Positions 11,996 through 23,727 of a stretch of 64,000 bases of DNA are shown piece by piece; position 1 is the first letter of the stretch, and each line of letters begins with the position of its first letter. Source of the stretch: Vigna angularis (lineage: Eukaryota; Streptophyta; Magnoliopsida; Fabales; Fabaceae); contig NC_068974.1 in NCBI RefSeq assembly GCF_016808095.1, forward strand, positions 25,280,825 to 25,344,824, given 5' to 3'. Under the pieces are notes generated by a model. It was not told the DNA's origin, made no database searches, and was given only the letters and a program-made list of their open reading frames with translations. The position numbers and the translations under genes were made by a program.

Positions 11996-13200
11996 CACTA
12001 ATGCAACTAAGGGATATTGCCTCGGTTGTTTTGGGTTTATAACAACGGTTCTGCAACCGAGGTATATTCATGCACGGTAAAAAATCAAGACTTTTTGCCT
12101 CGGGTAAAAAAACCTTAAGTAGTAACGCGATTAAAAAAAATAAAAAAATTGCGTCTCTTGGCTTGGTTGTAATTTGAACCGAGGTCGTAGACTCTTAAAA
12201 TTAATTAATTAAAGGGTCTATTGCCTTGGTTGGATCTAGAACCGAGGTAATAAACCCTTTCTTGCCTCAGTTTTTACCAGAACTGCGGTTTAAAGTATAT
12301 TTTTTTTAAAAAAAAAATTATTGTTTCTATATCAGATAAACCATATGGAAAAATCCCAGAAACATAAACAAACGCAGAAAACATTGTTTTTCTATTTATC
12401 GGGAATATTTTTTTGTTTTTTTATTCAAACTTAAAAAAAATATTTAAAATAGTTACATTTTGAATTTTGAGCTGAAAATTTTTGTGCAGGGATTTCATGA
12501 TCTTTTGGTTCTTCCTACAAATTTTCATTTTATTTAGAGTTCATTTGAGCGTACTTTCAGTTTTACATATATGTTTTGATGTGTATGGTGTATGAAGAAC
12601 AATCAATCAAACGAAAACTTGAAAAACCTAAAGCGAAAGTAACCTTGAAGGTGAGTTTGGGGTTGAAACGAAACGAAATGAACATCCTAAAGTGCCTAGT
12701 CGAAGAGCGGAAGAACTCCTGTGGACAAAATCAATCGGTCAAAACAAAAGAAAATCATATCTAAGCAGTTAATCAACGTAAAATGAAAGAAAAAAGCAAG
12801 AAAAGGTGAAGAGGATGGTTGCGAAAATGGAAGAAAGAGAGCAGCCACGCATACTACACACAAAAAAGCTGCTGTTTGAAAATGCATCAGTTCGCAAAAT
12901 TTAACCCTAAACAGATGTTATTACCTCGGTTATTTTTTTAACCGAGGCAATAAGGGTCTTTGACCTAGGTTCTATATTGAACCGATGCCTAAACCTTCTA
13001 AAAATTCAGTTACTTTATGCCTCGGTTCTCTAAACAACTGAGACATTATCATTTGCCGAAAACTACAAAAATGTCACTGCACCAGTTTTAAGCATCGGTT
13101 CTTTTTGAACCGAGGCATATACCTTTACAAAAAATTACAAAAATGCTACTGCATCATTTTTTGCTTCATTCCAACTAAACCGGTGTCAAATGAACGAGTT
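11996..13200. mobile_element. palindrome-rich CACTA-like element, copy 2
   Basis: Same element as at 10233-11490, again starting CACTAATGCAAC and carrying the CCTCGGTT/AACCGAGG near-palindromes. It was duplicated together with its flanks, not transposed independently. Confidence 0.45.

Positions 13201-13203
<3 letters not shown>

Positions 13204-13262
<59 letters not shown>
13204..13262. repeat. (AT)n microsatellite
   Basis: TA run of about 58 bp, the counterpart of 11508-11604. Confidence 0.95.
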
Positions 13263-13263
<1 letters not shown>

Positions 13264-13341
13264 GGTTAAAAAAATTATATTAATTTATTTCTAAATTTTA
13301 AGCAATAAAATATATTAAATTTAAGATATGGATGAGTTCTA

Positions 13342-13470
13342 ATTATTCCTTTAATACTCTTTTATATGTAGTAAATTCTCTATAGTCAGCAACTCTATTG
13401 CCAAAATTATGACGGTAATTTTACAAAGCTAAGATATGCAACTCAACGCATAACCTATATTTTTCGTGCA
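13342..13470. repeat. large tandem unit, partial copy 3
   Basis: Matches the ~130-bp flank that precedes the palindrome-rich element in copies 1 and 2. It ends at about GCAATCAT, just before the CACTA start, so the third copy never contained the element or lost it. Confidence 0.7.
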
Positions 13471-15035
13471 ATCATAAGTTTCCTCCTATTTCCCTCCTAC
13501 GATTCCTATCCTGTCCCACTCCCATTCTGTCATTCGCTGTCGTATCTGTGCTTGGTTTTGGTTCATACGTACATGGATAATACAATGGTACGACAATGTA
13601 TACGTGGTTTTGGTCCACTGGTGTGAGGCAAGTGGGTCTATTATTGGTGTGCTTAAAACAACGTACTGAACACCAGAAGCCACCAGCAAATCTAACTAAC
13701 CCTTTCTTAGTTATATGACATCCATGTTTGGTTCTATATGGATTTCAAGAGAAACGAATCTTTCGTTAACAATATATAAGGTTACGTAAGGTTAATCTCT
13801 CCCTTGTAAACGTACGATGTGATAGTTAAACACTTTAATATCACACATTCCAGTAGACAATTTATATAACATAAAAAGGGAAAAATAAAATCATGTACCT
13901 TTCGATCTTTACATCTCTCATTATTCATTTTAAATTATTTTTTATTTTAGAATAAAAATATTTTTTTTGTGTGTTGAATAAATATTAAATAGAAAATAAA
14001 AATATTTCAGTTCAGCATTTCCTCACTGTTATTATAACAAAATTCTTGTATGGAAATTCATGAGATAATCTATAAATAATTTTTTTTGGGAAAACATCTT
14101 TTGTAGGATGTGTCTAAGTTGTTAAATGTTATTTGCTTATGCATATAAAAAATTTATATCTTATGGTACCATGTACTTACCTGTAAAAGGATTTGATCAA
14201 GTGTTTTATTTTAATTTTATTACTTTTTTTGTTAGTAAAGAAAATTATCATCACATAAAAAAATCTTATGTATGAAACCTTTATATATATAAAATTTTGG
14301 GGAGAAGAGGTAGTAGTATTCCCGTGAAGAAAAATAAAATAAAATAAGTACAACTCGTATTCACTGCGCTTTTAGCCTTCTAAAACTATTTCAAATTAGC
14401 TGATTCTTTTATCTCCTAATGAATCCATATAAATATTTTTCTTCCTAAATTATTCTAAAAAATTACTCATGTATTGGTCACTCACGCACGACAAAAAGAA
14501 TATATTGATAAAACCCAACCCAAAACTTCCTAAACATCTTAACAAATGTAAATCTCATGCATAACATTGTTCGTTATGGAAGGAAAGCCACAATCTTTAC
14601 ATTTGAAATAATTTATTGGTAAGATATTTGTAGATAAATTTCACTAATTAATAATTATCCGCATATAATTATCAATAAATTTTTCCCATAAATAATTAGT
14701 AAAGGATTTTAGCTATTGGTTTCTCCTCTCCTCTCCTTCTTATTTGGAGTTCATTTTATACATGCATTTATCAATAAATTTATAAAACAATTTAATCATT
14801 GCAAATATTCTAAAAAAAATTAAATTATTAACAGATTTAAAAAAAACACTTACTAACCGATTTTACTAATGAATTTTATCACGTTCAAAATAAAAATTTT
14901 AATATTCAATTTACCAACAAAATTTATTAATGGGTTTATTATTGAAAGATCCATTATCAACAAAAATATTTGTCAAAAATAATAATTCAAAATTATTGAA
15001 AAATTATTAATATTATAATAATAGTAATTATTATT
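13471..15035. other. AT-rich intergenic DNA
   Basis: No gene recognised. A stretch at about 13720-13763 resembles 44423-44463, upstream of the metalloproteinase-like gene (shared words include CATCCATGTTTG and TTCTATGGATTT-like). Confidence 0.45.
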
Positions 15036-15040
15036 AGTTT

Positions 15041-15205
15041 TATTAGAGATATTATCTTTATCTTTTATCTTTAGTTGGTTGCTTATTTATTTCTTATCTG
15101 TATTTTGGACTTAGCCCATATTTCTTTTATTATAAATAGATTAGCCTATATCTATATTCAACACAATGAAGATTAATCACATACATAATTTTTATTGTAT
15201 TGAAA
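15041..15205 (+). mobile_element. 5' LTR of short-LTR copia element
   Basis: A 165-bp LTR whose partner is 17640-17804 (both contain ATTATCTTTATCTTTTATC, TATTATAAATAG and a TATATTCAAC-like end). It is flanked by AGTTT at 15036-15040, matched by AGTTT at 17805-17809. The first base pair has mutated from TG to TA. TATTATAAATAG looks like the TATA box. Confidence 0.8.
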
Positions 15206-15206
15206 A

Positions 15207-15219
15207 TAGTATTAGAGTC
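15207..15219 (+). promoter_or_regulatory. copia primer-binding site, degenerate
   Basis: TAGTATTAGAGTC directly after the 5' LTR resembles the initiator-Met tRNA site TGGTATCAGAGC with a few changes. Confidence 0.65.
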
Positions 15220-15285
15220 TTGTTATTTTGAGGAAAAAAATTTTGTCGCCTTTGCAACTAAACTCGTCGCTATCGATAGTGGCGT

Positions 15286-16642
15286 TGATGAACAAATTTT
15301 TAATCCCCGAAAACGGAGTCAAAAACTTGTTAAGACCTCGGCAAGTGTAACCGAATCGTATCAAGTAATAAACATGGTAAGACCAAGTATCGTTTCCCAA
15401 GAGACTCACGACACTAAACAATTATGTGATTACTCAACTAATTAAGACTCTAAAGAACATATTTTTGGGTTTTGAATGCAAATGCGATAAAATAAACATG
15501 AATGCAATTTGATCAATTGAGGTTAAACACATGAAAGAATGGATGAAGTTGATGATATTGTTGTTGAGGTTTAGATTTCACCTAGTTTACTCTCATGCAT
15601 ATATGAATTCATCTTTCTTCATTAATGTTAATGTCACTCTCTAAATTACCTTAAACCCGATGTCTCGGCGAAGAAAGCCTAATCCTAATCACTAGTTTAC
15701 AATGTCTTGTCTCTCTAGCAATTATTCATGCATTACACAGTACAGAAGCTTAAAGGCAACCAACCATCATATCCCTATGTCTAGGCAATACTAATATTGG
15801 GAGAAATTCCCCAGATCTAGATTTCCCCGTATGTGTCCATATCGACAAAATCAATAATCATGACATCGAATGAGTTAAACAATGCATGCTTTGAGCAAAG
15901 AGGAAAAACCTAACAATTAATGAAAGAAAGCATGTATCTTAAAGAAGATCTTGAAGAACAAATTCAATACATGAGAGTTTACAAAGGTTACATCTTTCCC
16001 AACAACAATAAGGTTTAGCCCTCCATCGTCATGGAAAAACTAGATGAATAATAGAATGAAAGAATGAAAGACATAGAGAAACCCGAGAAAGAGAAGAGGA
16101 GAGTTGTCACCATCCCCAAATCTACTAGGGTGAAAAGTGTTTTTTTGTGCTTAATCCATCAAAAGATAATAACCCTAGGTCAACTAAAACATTATATATC
16201 TTTCTAAAAATTATAGAAAAGTAGGTCCAAGCCCATAATAATGCCAGAAAACAGGTCCAAGCCCATTTAAAATTGGCGCTCAGCGGTAAGTGCGACACTG
16301 GCGCTCAGTGGAATTTACCACTCAGCGCAACTTTTTCTGCACTCTGGTTGACTTTTCTGCATTCTGGTTGACTGATTGACTTTCTTGGTTGACTGGTTGA
16401 CTTTTCTGGTTTCTGGTTGACTTTTCTGCATTCCAACCATTCTGTACTGTAACTCTTCTTTCAAATCATTCCAATAGCCTACAAAATCAAGGGAATCTAG
16501 CACAAAACCATTACATTCACCTTAAACTCTCTTATTCACAAAACTAAAGCAAAAACATGAGTTCAAGCAAGCTTCTAAGTCAAAAAGGGTGTTTTTAATA
16601 TCAAAATTAAGTATAAAAATAACGGTTTTTGAACTGTTATCA
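15286..16642 (-). mobile_element. gypsy solo LTR (minus), TSD GGCGT
   Basis: On the minus strand it starts TGATAACAGTTC and ends GTTCATCA. GGCGT flanks both sides (15281-15285 and 16643-16647), an exact 5-bp target duplication. Homologous LTRs lie at 19126-20531 and 52236-53581. No internal retrotransposon sequence is attached, so this is a product of LTR-LTR recombination. A copy-specific array of TGGTTGACTTTTCTG-like repeats lies at about 16340-16440. It sits inside the short-LTR copia element, so it is the younger insertion. Confidence 0.85.
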
Positions 16643-16647
16643 GGCGT

Positions 16648-17639
16648 CCTCTACTGTCGTCTATCGCAAACCATCATTTTCTACTGCTGTCACCGTCATA
16701 ATTCTAGTTTTGACTAGTGACAACACAATTTTGATTGTCTCGGCCGGTCGCCTTAAAAATTTTGTCCTTGAACACCTGTTTCTGAGTACCACAGTCTTGC
16801 TCTCCTAATTTAAGTTTTCTACAATTTCCTTTTCACAATTGTTCCTTGTTGGCAGCCTCTATCCACCGATGTTCCTCGTGGAGGAGAATCTGTTTTGAGG
16901 TGCTTTGATTGATAAAGGAGACCATTATTTTGAAGAGTCAAATCTTTCAATTTCATTACTGTCATTGATGCGTTGTCATTTTTGTCCTTTTTCATAAGGG
17001 CGAGTCTGTTTCTATGTGGTCCAATCTAGTTCCTATAGTTTATTGTTGTCAGCCACTGCAATTCATCTATTAGTCATGGTAATTTAGTCCCTACAATTTT
17101 TCATTGTCTGCTACTACTGGTCGTTATCCATTGCTGATGGTTATCTCCTTTGTCAAAGTCATCTTAGTTGAACTTTTGTGCTTGTCCACTACTGCTGTCC
17201 AATCTTATTCTCCATATTTTTTAGGATTTTTCTCTTTTATTCGTCCATGGCTTCTTTCGCTACTATCTCTTCTGACCTATTTTCTATCACCACTGCGTTT
17301 AACCTGTCCATACATGTTTTTTCTCTAGTAGCAAAGATGACTTTTGTTAGTTTATTAATAACTGTGGTGCTTTTCAACAATTGTCTCTTTATCCATTGGA
17401 TGTCAACAATACATTCCTCAACAAAGATTTATAATAAGAGATTTCTATGGAGTAACCTCCAAGATTTGTTGCATAGGGGAGTCTTCTAGGTTGGTATTTT
17501 GTCCTCTAAGTCGTCTTCGCAAATCATTAACAATTTGGTGTCACTTGAGTGTAGAAGCAGATATTTTTACTAAGTCTTTATTGATTATATTAGTAACATG
17601 GTTGGTACATATGATTTCTCCGCACCAGCTTGAGAGGAG
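16648..17639 (+). pseudogene. copia internal remnant with RNase H tail
   Basis: Most of gag-pol is gone. At about 17530-17580 one frame reads CHLSVEADIFTKSL, matching the conserved ADIFTK end of copia RNase H. The polypurine tract TTGAGAGGAG at 17630-17639 directly precedes the 3' LTR. Stop codons interrupt everything upstream. The element must have moved, if at all, with enzymes supplied by relatives. Confidence 0.65.
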
Positions 17640-17804
17640 TATTAAAAATATTATCTTTATCTTTTATCTTTAGTTGGTTTATTATTATTCCTTATTTGTA
17701 TTTTAGGTTTAGTCCTTATTTCTTCTATTATAAATAGGGTACCATATGTGTATATTCAACCCAAGAAAAGTTAATCACATAAATAATTTTCATTATGTTA
17801 AACA
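17640..17804 (+). mobile_element. 3' LTR of short-LTR copia element
   Basis: A 165-bp partner of 15041-15205, ending TTAAACA and followed by the target duplication AGTTT (17805-17809). Part of this LTR plus its right flank is repeated at 42412-42662. Confidence 0.85.
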
Positions 17805-17963
17805 AGTTTAATTAAAAGTAAATGCATGCATGCACATCTGCCACCATAGTATTTCATCACATAGTTAAAAGTCTAATAAAATTAAATAATATATTTGAGT
17901 AAAATAATCTATATTAAGTTGTTGTTATCTTTTCGTTCTAATCCTTCACGTATTGGATAATGA
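17727..17963. repeat. direct repeat bracketing the nested block, left copy
   Basis: About 235 bp, highly similar to 42412-42662. The repeat holds the last ~78 bp of the copia LTR, the AGTTT duplication and ~155 bp of flank (includes ACATCTGCCACCATAGTATT). Since both copies contain the LTR end joined to the same flank, the duplication happened after that copia element had inserted. Confidence 0.8.
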
Positions 17964-18936
17964 GGTTGACAAAACAATATTTCCTGAGACGTGTAGTTTC
18001 TGTGTATTGTTTGCCTTACATTGCGTTAAAATTTATTTTGAATCAAAAACCTCATTTTATACTCAAGATAATTGATTATCAATTTATAATAATTGATTAT
18101 CAGTAATCAATTATGACTTGCCATAATTGATTATAATGAGCAATTATGAGAATTGTTAAGCAAGTTTTTTACCGTTGTGCATTCATTAAATGCATAATTA
18201 ATTACATTAATTGGATAATTGATTATCACACGTTAGTTAGTTGATAATGGATTTTTGGAGGTATCCTTGAGTGAGATCTCTATAAATTAGATTGGGACTC
18301 TCATCCTAACATACGAAATGCGAAAATATGAAATAAGTGTATTTTAGAAAATCTTATCAGCAATATGCGGTGATAAGTGTTCTAGGGTTTGCTGAACCTT
18401 TCTGTTGTGGCTTTGAGAACTTGGCATGTTGGCATATTGGCATGTTGGCATAGAGCGAGAACTTTCATAGGGAGTGTGATTGAGTGTTGTTGCCTTTGCT
18501 GAGTTGAAAGCCTGTCATCCTTCGTGAAGCATTCGGAGGAGGTGTTCATCCTTTGTGAAGATTTAGAGGAGGTGTTCATCCCTTGTGGGTTACAGGGGAA
18601 GTGACTTTCATCTCTTGGGGTAATAAGAGAGGTGTTTTAAGCTTCAACTTGTTTATTTTCTTTGTGCTTGTAACAGTTTGTTGGTTTGTGCTAGTGAAGC
18701 GTTAATTCTCAATTGAGATTAAAAATTGGATGTAGGATCTCTGTGATCCGAACTAGGATAAAAATTACTAGTGCAATTTTCTCTCTTCCTTACTCTTTAA
18801 TTTGTTTAAATTATTTTAAGGAATTTTTATATTTAGTTGAGAGAATTATTAAAAGAACAATTTGAGATAAGAAACCAATTCACCCCTTCTTGGTTTGTTG
18901 AATGCGTTAACCATTCTATTGCAGCTGCTTTGACAC
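17964..18936 (+). mobile_element. probable LTR of a SIRE-like copia element, unpaired
   Basis: Plus-strand features fit an LTR: repeated ATAATTGATTAT words (18060-18230), a TATA-like CTATAAATTAG at about 18281, a GT-rich R region with three GAGGTGTTCATCC-like repeats (18538-18590), and a U5-like tail reading ACCAATTCACCCC. This style is known from legume SIRE/Maximus-type elements. I find no second LTR or coding region in the window, so it may be a solo LTR or a truncated element. Borders are approximate. Confidence 0.4.
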
Positions 18937-18988
18937 TAAACGTTCCAAATCAGGGTTTTAACTTTTGCAATATTAATATATTATAACA
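18937..18988 (-). mobile_element. 3' LTR remnant of the copia element
   Basis: About 52 bp match the right end of the 5' LTR (42361-42411): both read TTATAACA at the edge and GTTAAAA-like words beyond. Left of 18937 the similarity stops, so the 3' LTR has been truncated or replaced. Confidence 0.75.
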
Positions 18989-19000
18989 ATCCCCCACATA
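18989..19000 (-). promoter_or_regulatory. copia polypurine tract
   Basis: The minus strand reads TATGTGGGGGAT immediately before the 3' LTR start. This is the expected place and composition for the plus-strand primer of reverse transcription. Confidence 0.75.
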
Positions 19001-19125
19001 TTGCAAAAGAGAGTTGAAAGAAAAGATAAAAAACTTGTATCCATGGTCTCATAGGATGTAATGCATCTGAGCTGGTATAACAAGCTATATGAACCAGTCT
19101 TAGATTGAGATACTTAACACATAGC

Positions 19126-20531
19126 TGATAACAGTTGAAAAACTATTATTTTTATACTTAAAATTGACTTCAGTTACAACCTTTATGACTTAGAAATTAG
19201 CTTGAACTCATGATTTTGTTGAATTGTTGGAAATAAGAGAGTTGGACAGGTTTTATGCTTGATTTCCTTGTTTTTGCAGGTTTTGAGATGAAATTGATGA
19301 AAGAGGTGAAGTGGGATAGAGATGGAATCAGAAAAGGACACGAAAAGTGCAAAAGAATAGAAACCGCAAGTACCGCTCAACGCCAATTACTGCTCAGCGC
19401 CAATTACCGCTCAGCGCCAATTACCGCTCAGTGCCAATTACCGCTCAGCGCCAATTACCGCTCAGCGGCACTCTAAAAGACCCTTGGGCACCGCTGAGGG
19501 GAGAAATGCCGCTGAGGGGAAGAAATGATCACACGCTACTACCGTTGAGCGGTATTTACCGATGAGCGGCACTTTTATGGGCTTGGGCCTAATTTTCTGT
19601 ATTTTTTAGAATAATATATAAGCTTTAGGACGTTCTAGGGTTTGTATCTTTGGCTGGGACGAACCAAAAACGCACTCTTTCACCCCTTGAAGGAGGATTT
19701 TGGATGCTAAGGCTCCTTTCTCAACTTTCTAGGGTTCTATCCTTCACTTTTCCATTGTATTTCATCTAGTTTCACCATGAATATGGTGAACTAAACTTAT
19801 TTTGTTGTTGGGGAATCAATGTAAATCCTTATAAACTCTCTTGTATGGAATTTGTTCTTCACAATCATTTTTATGATACATGCTTTCTTTCATTAATAGT
19901 TATGGTTTTTCCTCTTTGCTCAAAGCATGCATTGTTTAACTCATTCGATGCCATGATTATTGGTTTTGTCGATATGGACACATACGGAGAAATCTAGATC
20001 TGGGGAATCTCTCCCAACAATATATTACAAACCTAGACATAGGAGTATGATGGTTGGTTTCCTTTAAGCTTCTGTGCTTCAGAATTAATTATTAGGGATG
20101 CTAGGAATTGTATGAACTCATAATTAAGGATAGGCTTTCTTCACCGAGACATCGGGTTTAAAGTAATTTAGAAAGTGACATTAATATTAATGAAAAGAAT
20201 GATGAATTCCTAAATACAAGAGTGTAGATAGGATGAAATTGATAAACCCCAACAACATATTCATTCATATAATTCAAATCACGTGTTTTGTTTCTTCTTG
20301 CCCATTGAGCAATACATGCATACATATTTACTTTTCAATATTTTGCATTTAAACCTATAAGAATTTGTTCACAAGTTTTAGATAATCAACACACAACTGT
20401 CTAGGCCGTGAGTCCTTTGGGAGATCGATACTTGGTCTTACCAGGTTTATTACTTGATACGATTCGGTTACACTTGCCGAGGGTTAACAAGTTTTTGACT
20501 CTGTTTTCGGGGATTGAAAATTTGTTCATCA
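19126..20531 (+). mobile_element. gypsy solo LTR (plus), TSD ATAG(C/T)
   Basis: Starts TGATAACAGTTG and ends TTGTTCATCA, with ATAGC at 19121-19125 and ATAGT at 20532-20536 (4 of 5 bases match). It is collinear with the reverse complement of 15286-16642. A 17-bp unit (CTCAGCGCCAATTACCG) is repeated about five times at 19376-19466 in this copy only. It sits in the 3' noncoding part of the copia element. The copia sequence around it carries a direct repeat of GGTATAACAAGCTATATGAA (19073 and 20543). Confidence 0.8.
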
Positions 20532-20994
20532 ATAGTGTAGTTGGTATAACAAGCTATATGAACCAAAGACACTTGATGTATGTTAGAGGTTTATCAATCA
20601 CAATACACCCCCACAATCCTTGTTGTTATCGCTGTGTTGCGCTTACTAGGCCATGTGCGTTCCTGGTATTCATGAGTGCTTTAGAGATCATGCCAAGATC
20701 TCATGCAAGCGACTTCACTTGACACTCATATAGGTGATTTCATCAAGTTAATGCTGCAAATCATACACCACCCATAAGGGATATGAAAATCATTAAAAAC
20801 TTTGTTTAAGCTAAAATTCTTTCACCACATAGAATTTTAATGACCAAGTTTAGCCTCACAATAATGCAGTCTTTAGCACTTTCACACGCACACACCATAG
20901 GAAGGGACATAATTGATTAAGATCAATTTAATGCTATCAGAACTAACAAGTGACTTGTTTTTACCCATATGAACCTTATTCATGGGATCTCCAA

Positions 20995-21420
20995 TCACAA
21001 AGGTCGGGTTACCATCACTTGTTTGTTTGCAAGTGACTTAAGTCTCATTCCCCTCGATGTTTCTAATATCATTTGTCTTCCCAGGGGTTTTGTCAGAGGA
21101 TCTGGTAGATTCTGTTCTGACTTCACATAATCAATGGAAATAATTCCACTCTTTAGCAACTGCTTCACCAAATTGTGTCTCAATTGTATATATATATTCT
21201 TTCCATTGTAATTCTTGATACCGATGGAGTTGGTTTCATTCCTAGTGGAATGTTCGCTAAGAAGTTTTTCAACCACTCAGCCTCATTACCAGTCATTTCA
21301 AGAACATCAAACTCAAATTTATTATTGATCTTGCAATAAGTGTTTGTCTGACTGATCTCCAGCTAATCGCACCACCCCCAAATATGAATACATAACCACG
21401 AGTGAATTTTGTTAATCTGA
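20995..21420 (-). pseudogene. copia RNase H domain, degraded
   Basis: The minus strand (start about 21276) reads ...GIKNYNGKNIYIQLRHNLVK then SGIISIDYVKSEQNLPDPLT. This matches the conserved C-terminal RNase H segment of copia polyproteins (IxxRHxxIR, IDYVxSxxNxADxLTK). RNase H removes the RNA template during reverse transcription. Upstream codons to about 21420 are out of frame or carry stops. Confidence 0.7.
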
Positions 21421-21649
21421 ACCTATTAAGTATCTCATAAGCCTATCAAGTGTATCCCAATGTTCCTGATTTGGACATTGAGTGTACCTACTTAGTCTAC
21501 CCACTACATAAGCAATATCAGGTCCAGAAAAGCTCATCAAGTACAGTAAACTCTCCCTTATCTAGGCATACTAAGGCTGAGATATAGATTCTCCTTTATT
21601 TTTCATTAATTTAGAATTAACATCATAAGGGGTACTCACTGGTTTTAGG

Positions 21650-22624
21650 TCATAAAACCCAAACTTTCTTAAGAAGTTTCACAATGTATTGTTCTTGGGA
21701 TAGTAATATTTTATCTCCCTTCTTTATGATTCTAATACCTAAAATCACATTGGCTTCACCCATGTCTTTCATTTCAAAATTTGATCCTAGAAACAATTTA
21801 GTTCTAGCGACAATCTCATTGCATGTACCAAAGATTAACATGTCATCTACATACAGGCATATAATGACACAATCACCATTTTCAAATTTAGAGTACACAC
21901 ATTTATCAACATCATTAGGTGAAAAATCATCACAAAGCAACACATTATCAAATTTTTCATGTCGTTGTTTTGGTGCTTGTTTCAACCCATACAATGATTT
22001 TAAGAGTTTACATACTTTATCCTCCTGACCAGGTACAACAGACCCTTCAGGTTGAGTCATATGAATTTCCTCATCTGAATCACCATTCAAAAAGGTTATT
22101 TTAACATTCATCTAATGTATCACTAGTTTATGGATAACTGCTAGAGCTAAAAACACTCGGATAGAGGAAATCCTAGTCAAAAGAGCAAAAGTGTCAAAGT
22201 AATCTATGTTGGGTTTTTGAGTAAAGCTTTTTGCTACTAATCTTGCCTTCTATTTCTCTATGGATCCATTAGGGTGATATTTTTTCTTAAAGATCCAGTT
22301 GCAACCAATGAGTTTTGCTCCTTTAGGATAATCTACTAAAGTTCAAGTATTGTTTTTCTGAATTGATTCAGTTTCAGTCCTAATGGCCTTATCCCACTAT
22401 TTTGCATCAAGAGCACTAATAGCTTCTACAAAGCTTGTTGGATCATTATCAACAAGATAAGAATAAAAGTCATCTCCAAAGGAAGTTTTCTTTTTTTGTC
22501 TTTTACTTCTTCTCAAATCCCCATTCATGGTATCACTACTACTATTATCATCAACAGGTTGAGACATCTTACCAACCTTTAAGGGAAACACATGTTCAAA
22601 AAACTCAGCATTTTTTGTCTCCAT
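21650..22624 (-). pseudogene. copia reverse transcriptase
   Basis: The minus strand carries LNGDSDEEIHMTQPEG, then CKLLKSLYGLKQAPKQRHEK, then the catalytic YVDDML and finally MKDMGEANVILGIRI. These are the ordered conserved blocks of copia reverse transcriptase. The upstream piece (22624-22397, start METKNAEFFEHVFPLK) is the integrase-RT linker. Stops separate the linker from the RT core (about 22112-22396). The gene is cut at 22625 by the CACTA insertion; the preceding codons lie at 39781 onward. Confidence 0.85.
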
Positions 22625-22639
22625 TCACTACAAGAAAAA

Positions 22640-22978
22640 TCGCAGTTATATACAGTCAAAATTCGTATATAACCTCCAAAATCCGTATATAATTTAGTGT
22701 TATATACAGATTACATACGGACAAAAATCCGTATATAAAAGGAGCGTAGATAAATTATATACGAATATATCCGTATATAAATTATATACAGAAAAATCTG
22801 TATATAAATTATATACGAAAAAATCCGTATATAAATTACATACAGAAAAATCCGTATGTAAAAATCCATATATAAATTACATACAGAAAAATCTGTATGT
22901 AATCAATCTAACAGTATATCAATCATTAATTGCTTATATCAATCATTAATTGCTTATATCAATCATTAATTGCTTATA
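22640..22978. repeat. subterminal repeats of outer CACTA plus 20-bp tandem array
   Basis: Multiple copies of ATATACGGA/TCCGTATAT words, the presumed binding sites for the element's TNPA-like protein. They are followed by three perfect copies of a 20-bp unit (ATATCAATCATTAATTGCTT) at about 22917-22977. Confidence 0.8.
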
Positions 22979-23353
22979 CCAGTGACAGATTTGGACAAAA
23001 TGAATTAAACCACAAACAAACATTTTACATTAATATATAAATATTATTTGCATGAATATAATTGTCAATTATATAAATGGATAAAAAATGTTTCAACCAT
23101 AAAGAAAACTTGAGAATTACAATTGTATTTGGTCAACTACTTTTAATATTGACGATGAAATAATCACATAGCTAAGGCATAGCATCCCAATTGCATAACT
23201 CAGGATTATTATGCTTTCCTAAAATTAAGGATGTTACAAATGCATACATATGAACATGATCAGTATCAAAGCTAATACATTTAAGCCACATGTAACGAAA
23301 GATGTTATCCAAGAAACTTCAATACAAATATGTCAACCGGTCTTCAAGAATAC

Positions 23354-23474
23354 TCATCTCTTTTGAATTTTGAAACTCAGGTCTTCATCATCTTCCCAAT
23401 CACTTTCTTCCACATCATCTGACCAATCACTTTCTTTTCCTCATCATCAAAACCATCAGAATCTTTATTCTCAC
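23354..23474 (-). pseudogene. acidic C-terminal exon remnant in outer CACTA
   Basis: The minus strand has an acceptor-like TGCAG and then an Asp/Glu-rich frame (ENKDSDGFDDEE; after a one-base slip ESDWSDDVEESDWEDDEDL) ending in a stop. Acidic tails of this kind end the DUF4216 transposase proteins at 29458 and 55492 in this window. I read it as what is left of the outer element's transposase gene. Confidence 0.4.
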
Positions 23475-23654
23475 CTGCATTCCAAATAACCAGACAAATT
23501 AATTGTCATTGAAGTTAACTATTAATTTTGCTCTTATTTCTTTCTTTCAATTTTTCTCCCTCATAAGTAAATATTATTATAAGCACTACAAATTCGATAT
23601 TAATCATTTAATAGTGCAGGAAATTGTAAATGCCCGAGCTATTATTTAAAATAG

Positions 23655-23724
<70 letters not shown>
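23655..23724. repeat. (AT)n microsatellite
   Basis: TA run of about 68 bp inside the outer CACTA element. Confidence 0.95.

Positions 23725-23727
<3 letters not shown>

Larger units (their letters stand above)
11838..13341. repeat. large tandem unit, copy 2
   Basis: Copy of 10075-11837 in direct orientation. It has a shorter (AT)n run and lacks about 180 bp that copy 1 has near 11683-11860. That deletion explains the shorter period (1481 bp) to the third copy. Confidence 0.8.

Noticed and set aside
21684..22104. Plus-strand frames opposite the reverse transcriptase
   Set aside because: Antisense of a clearly recognised copia reverse transcriptase.
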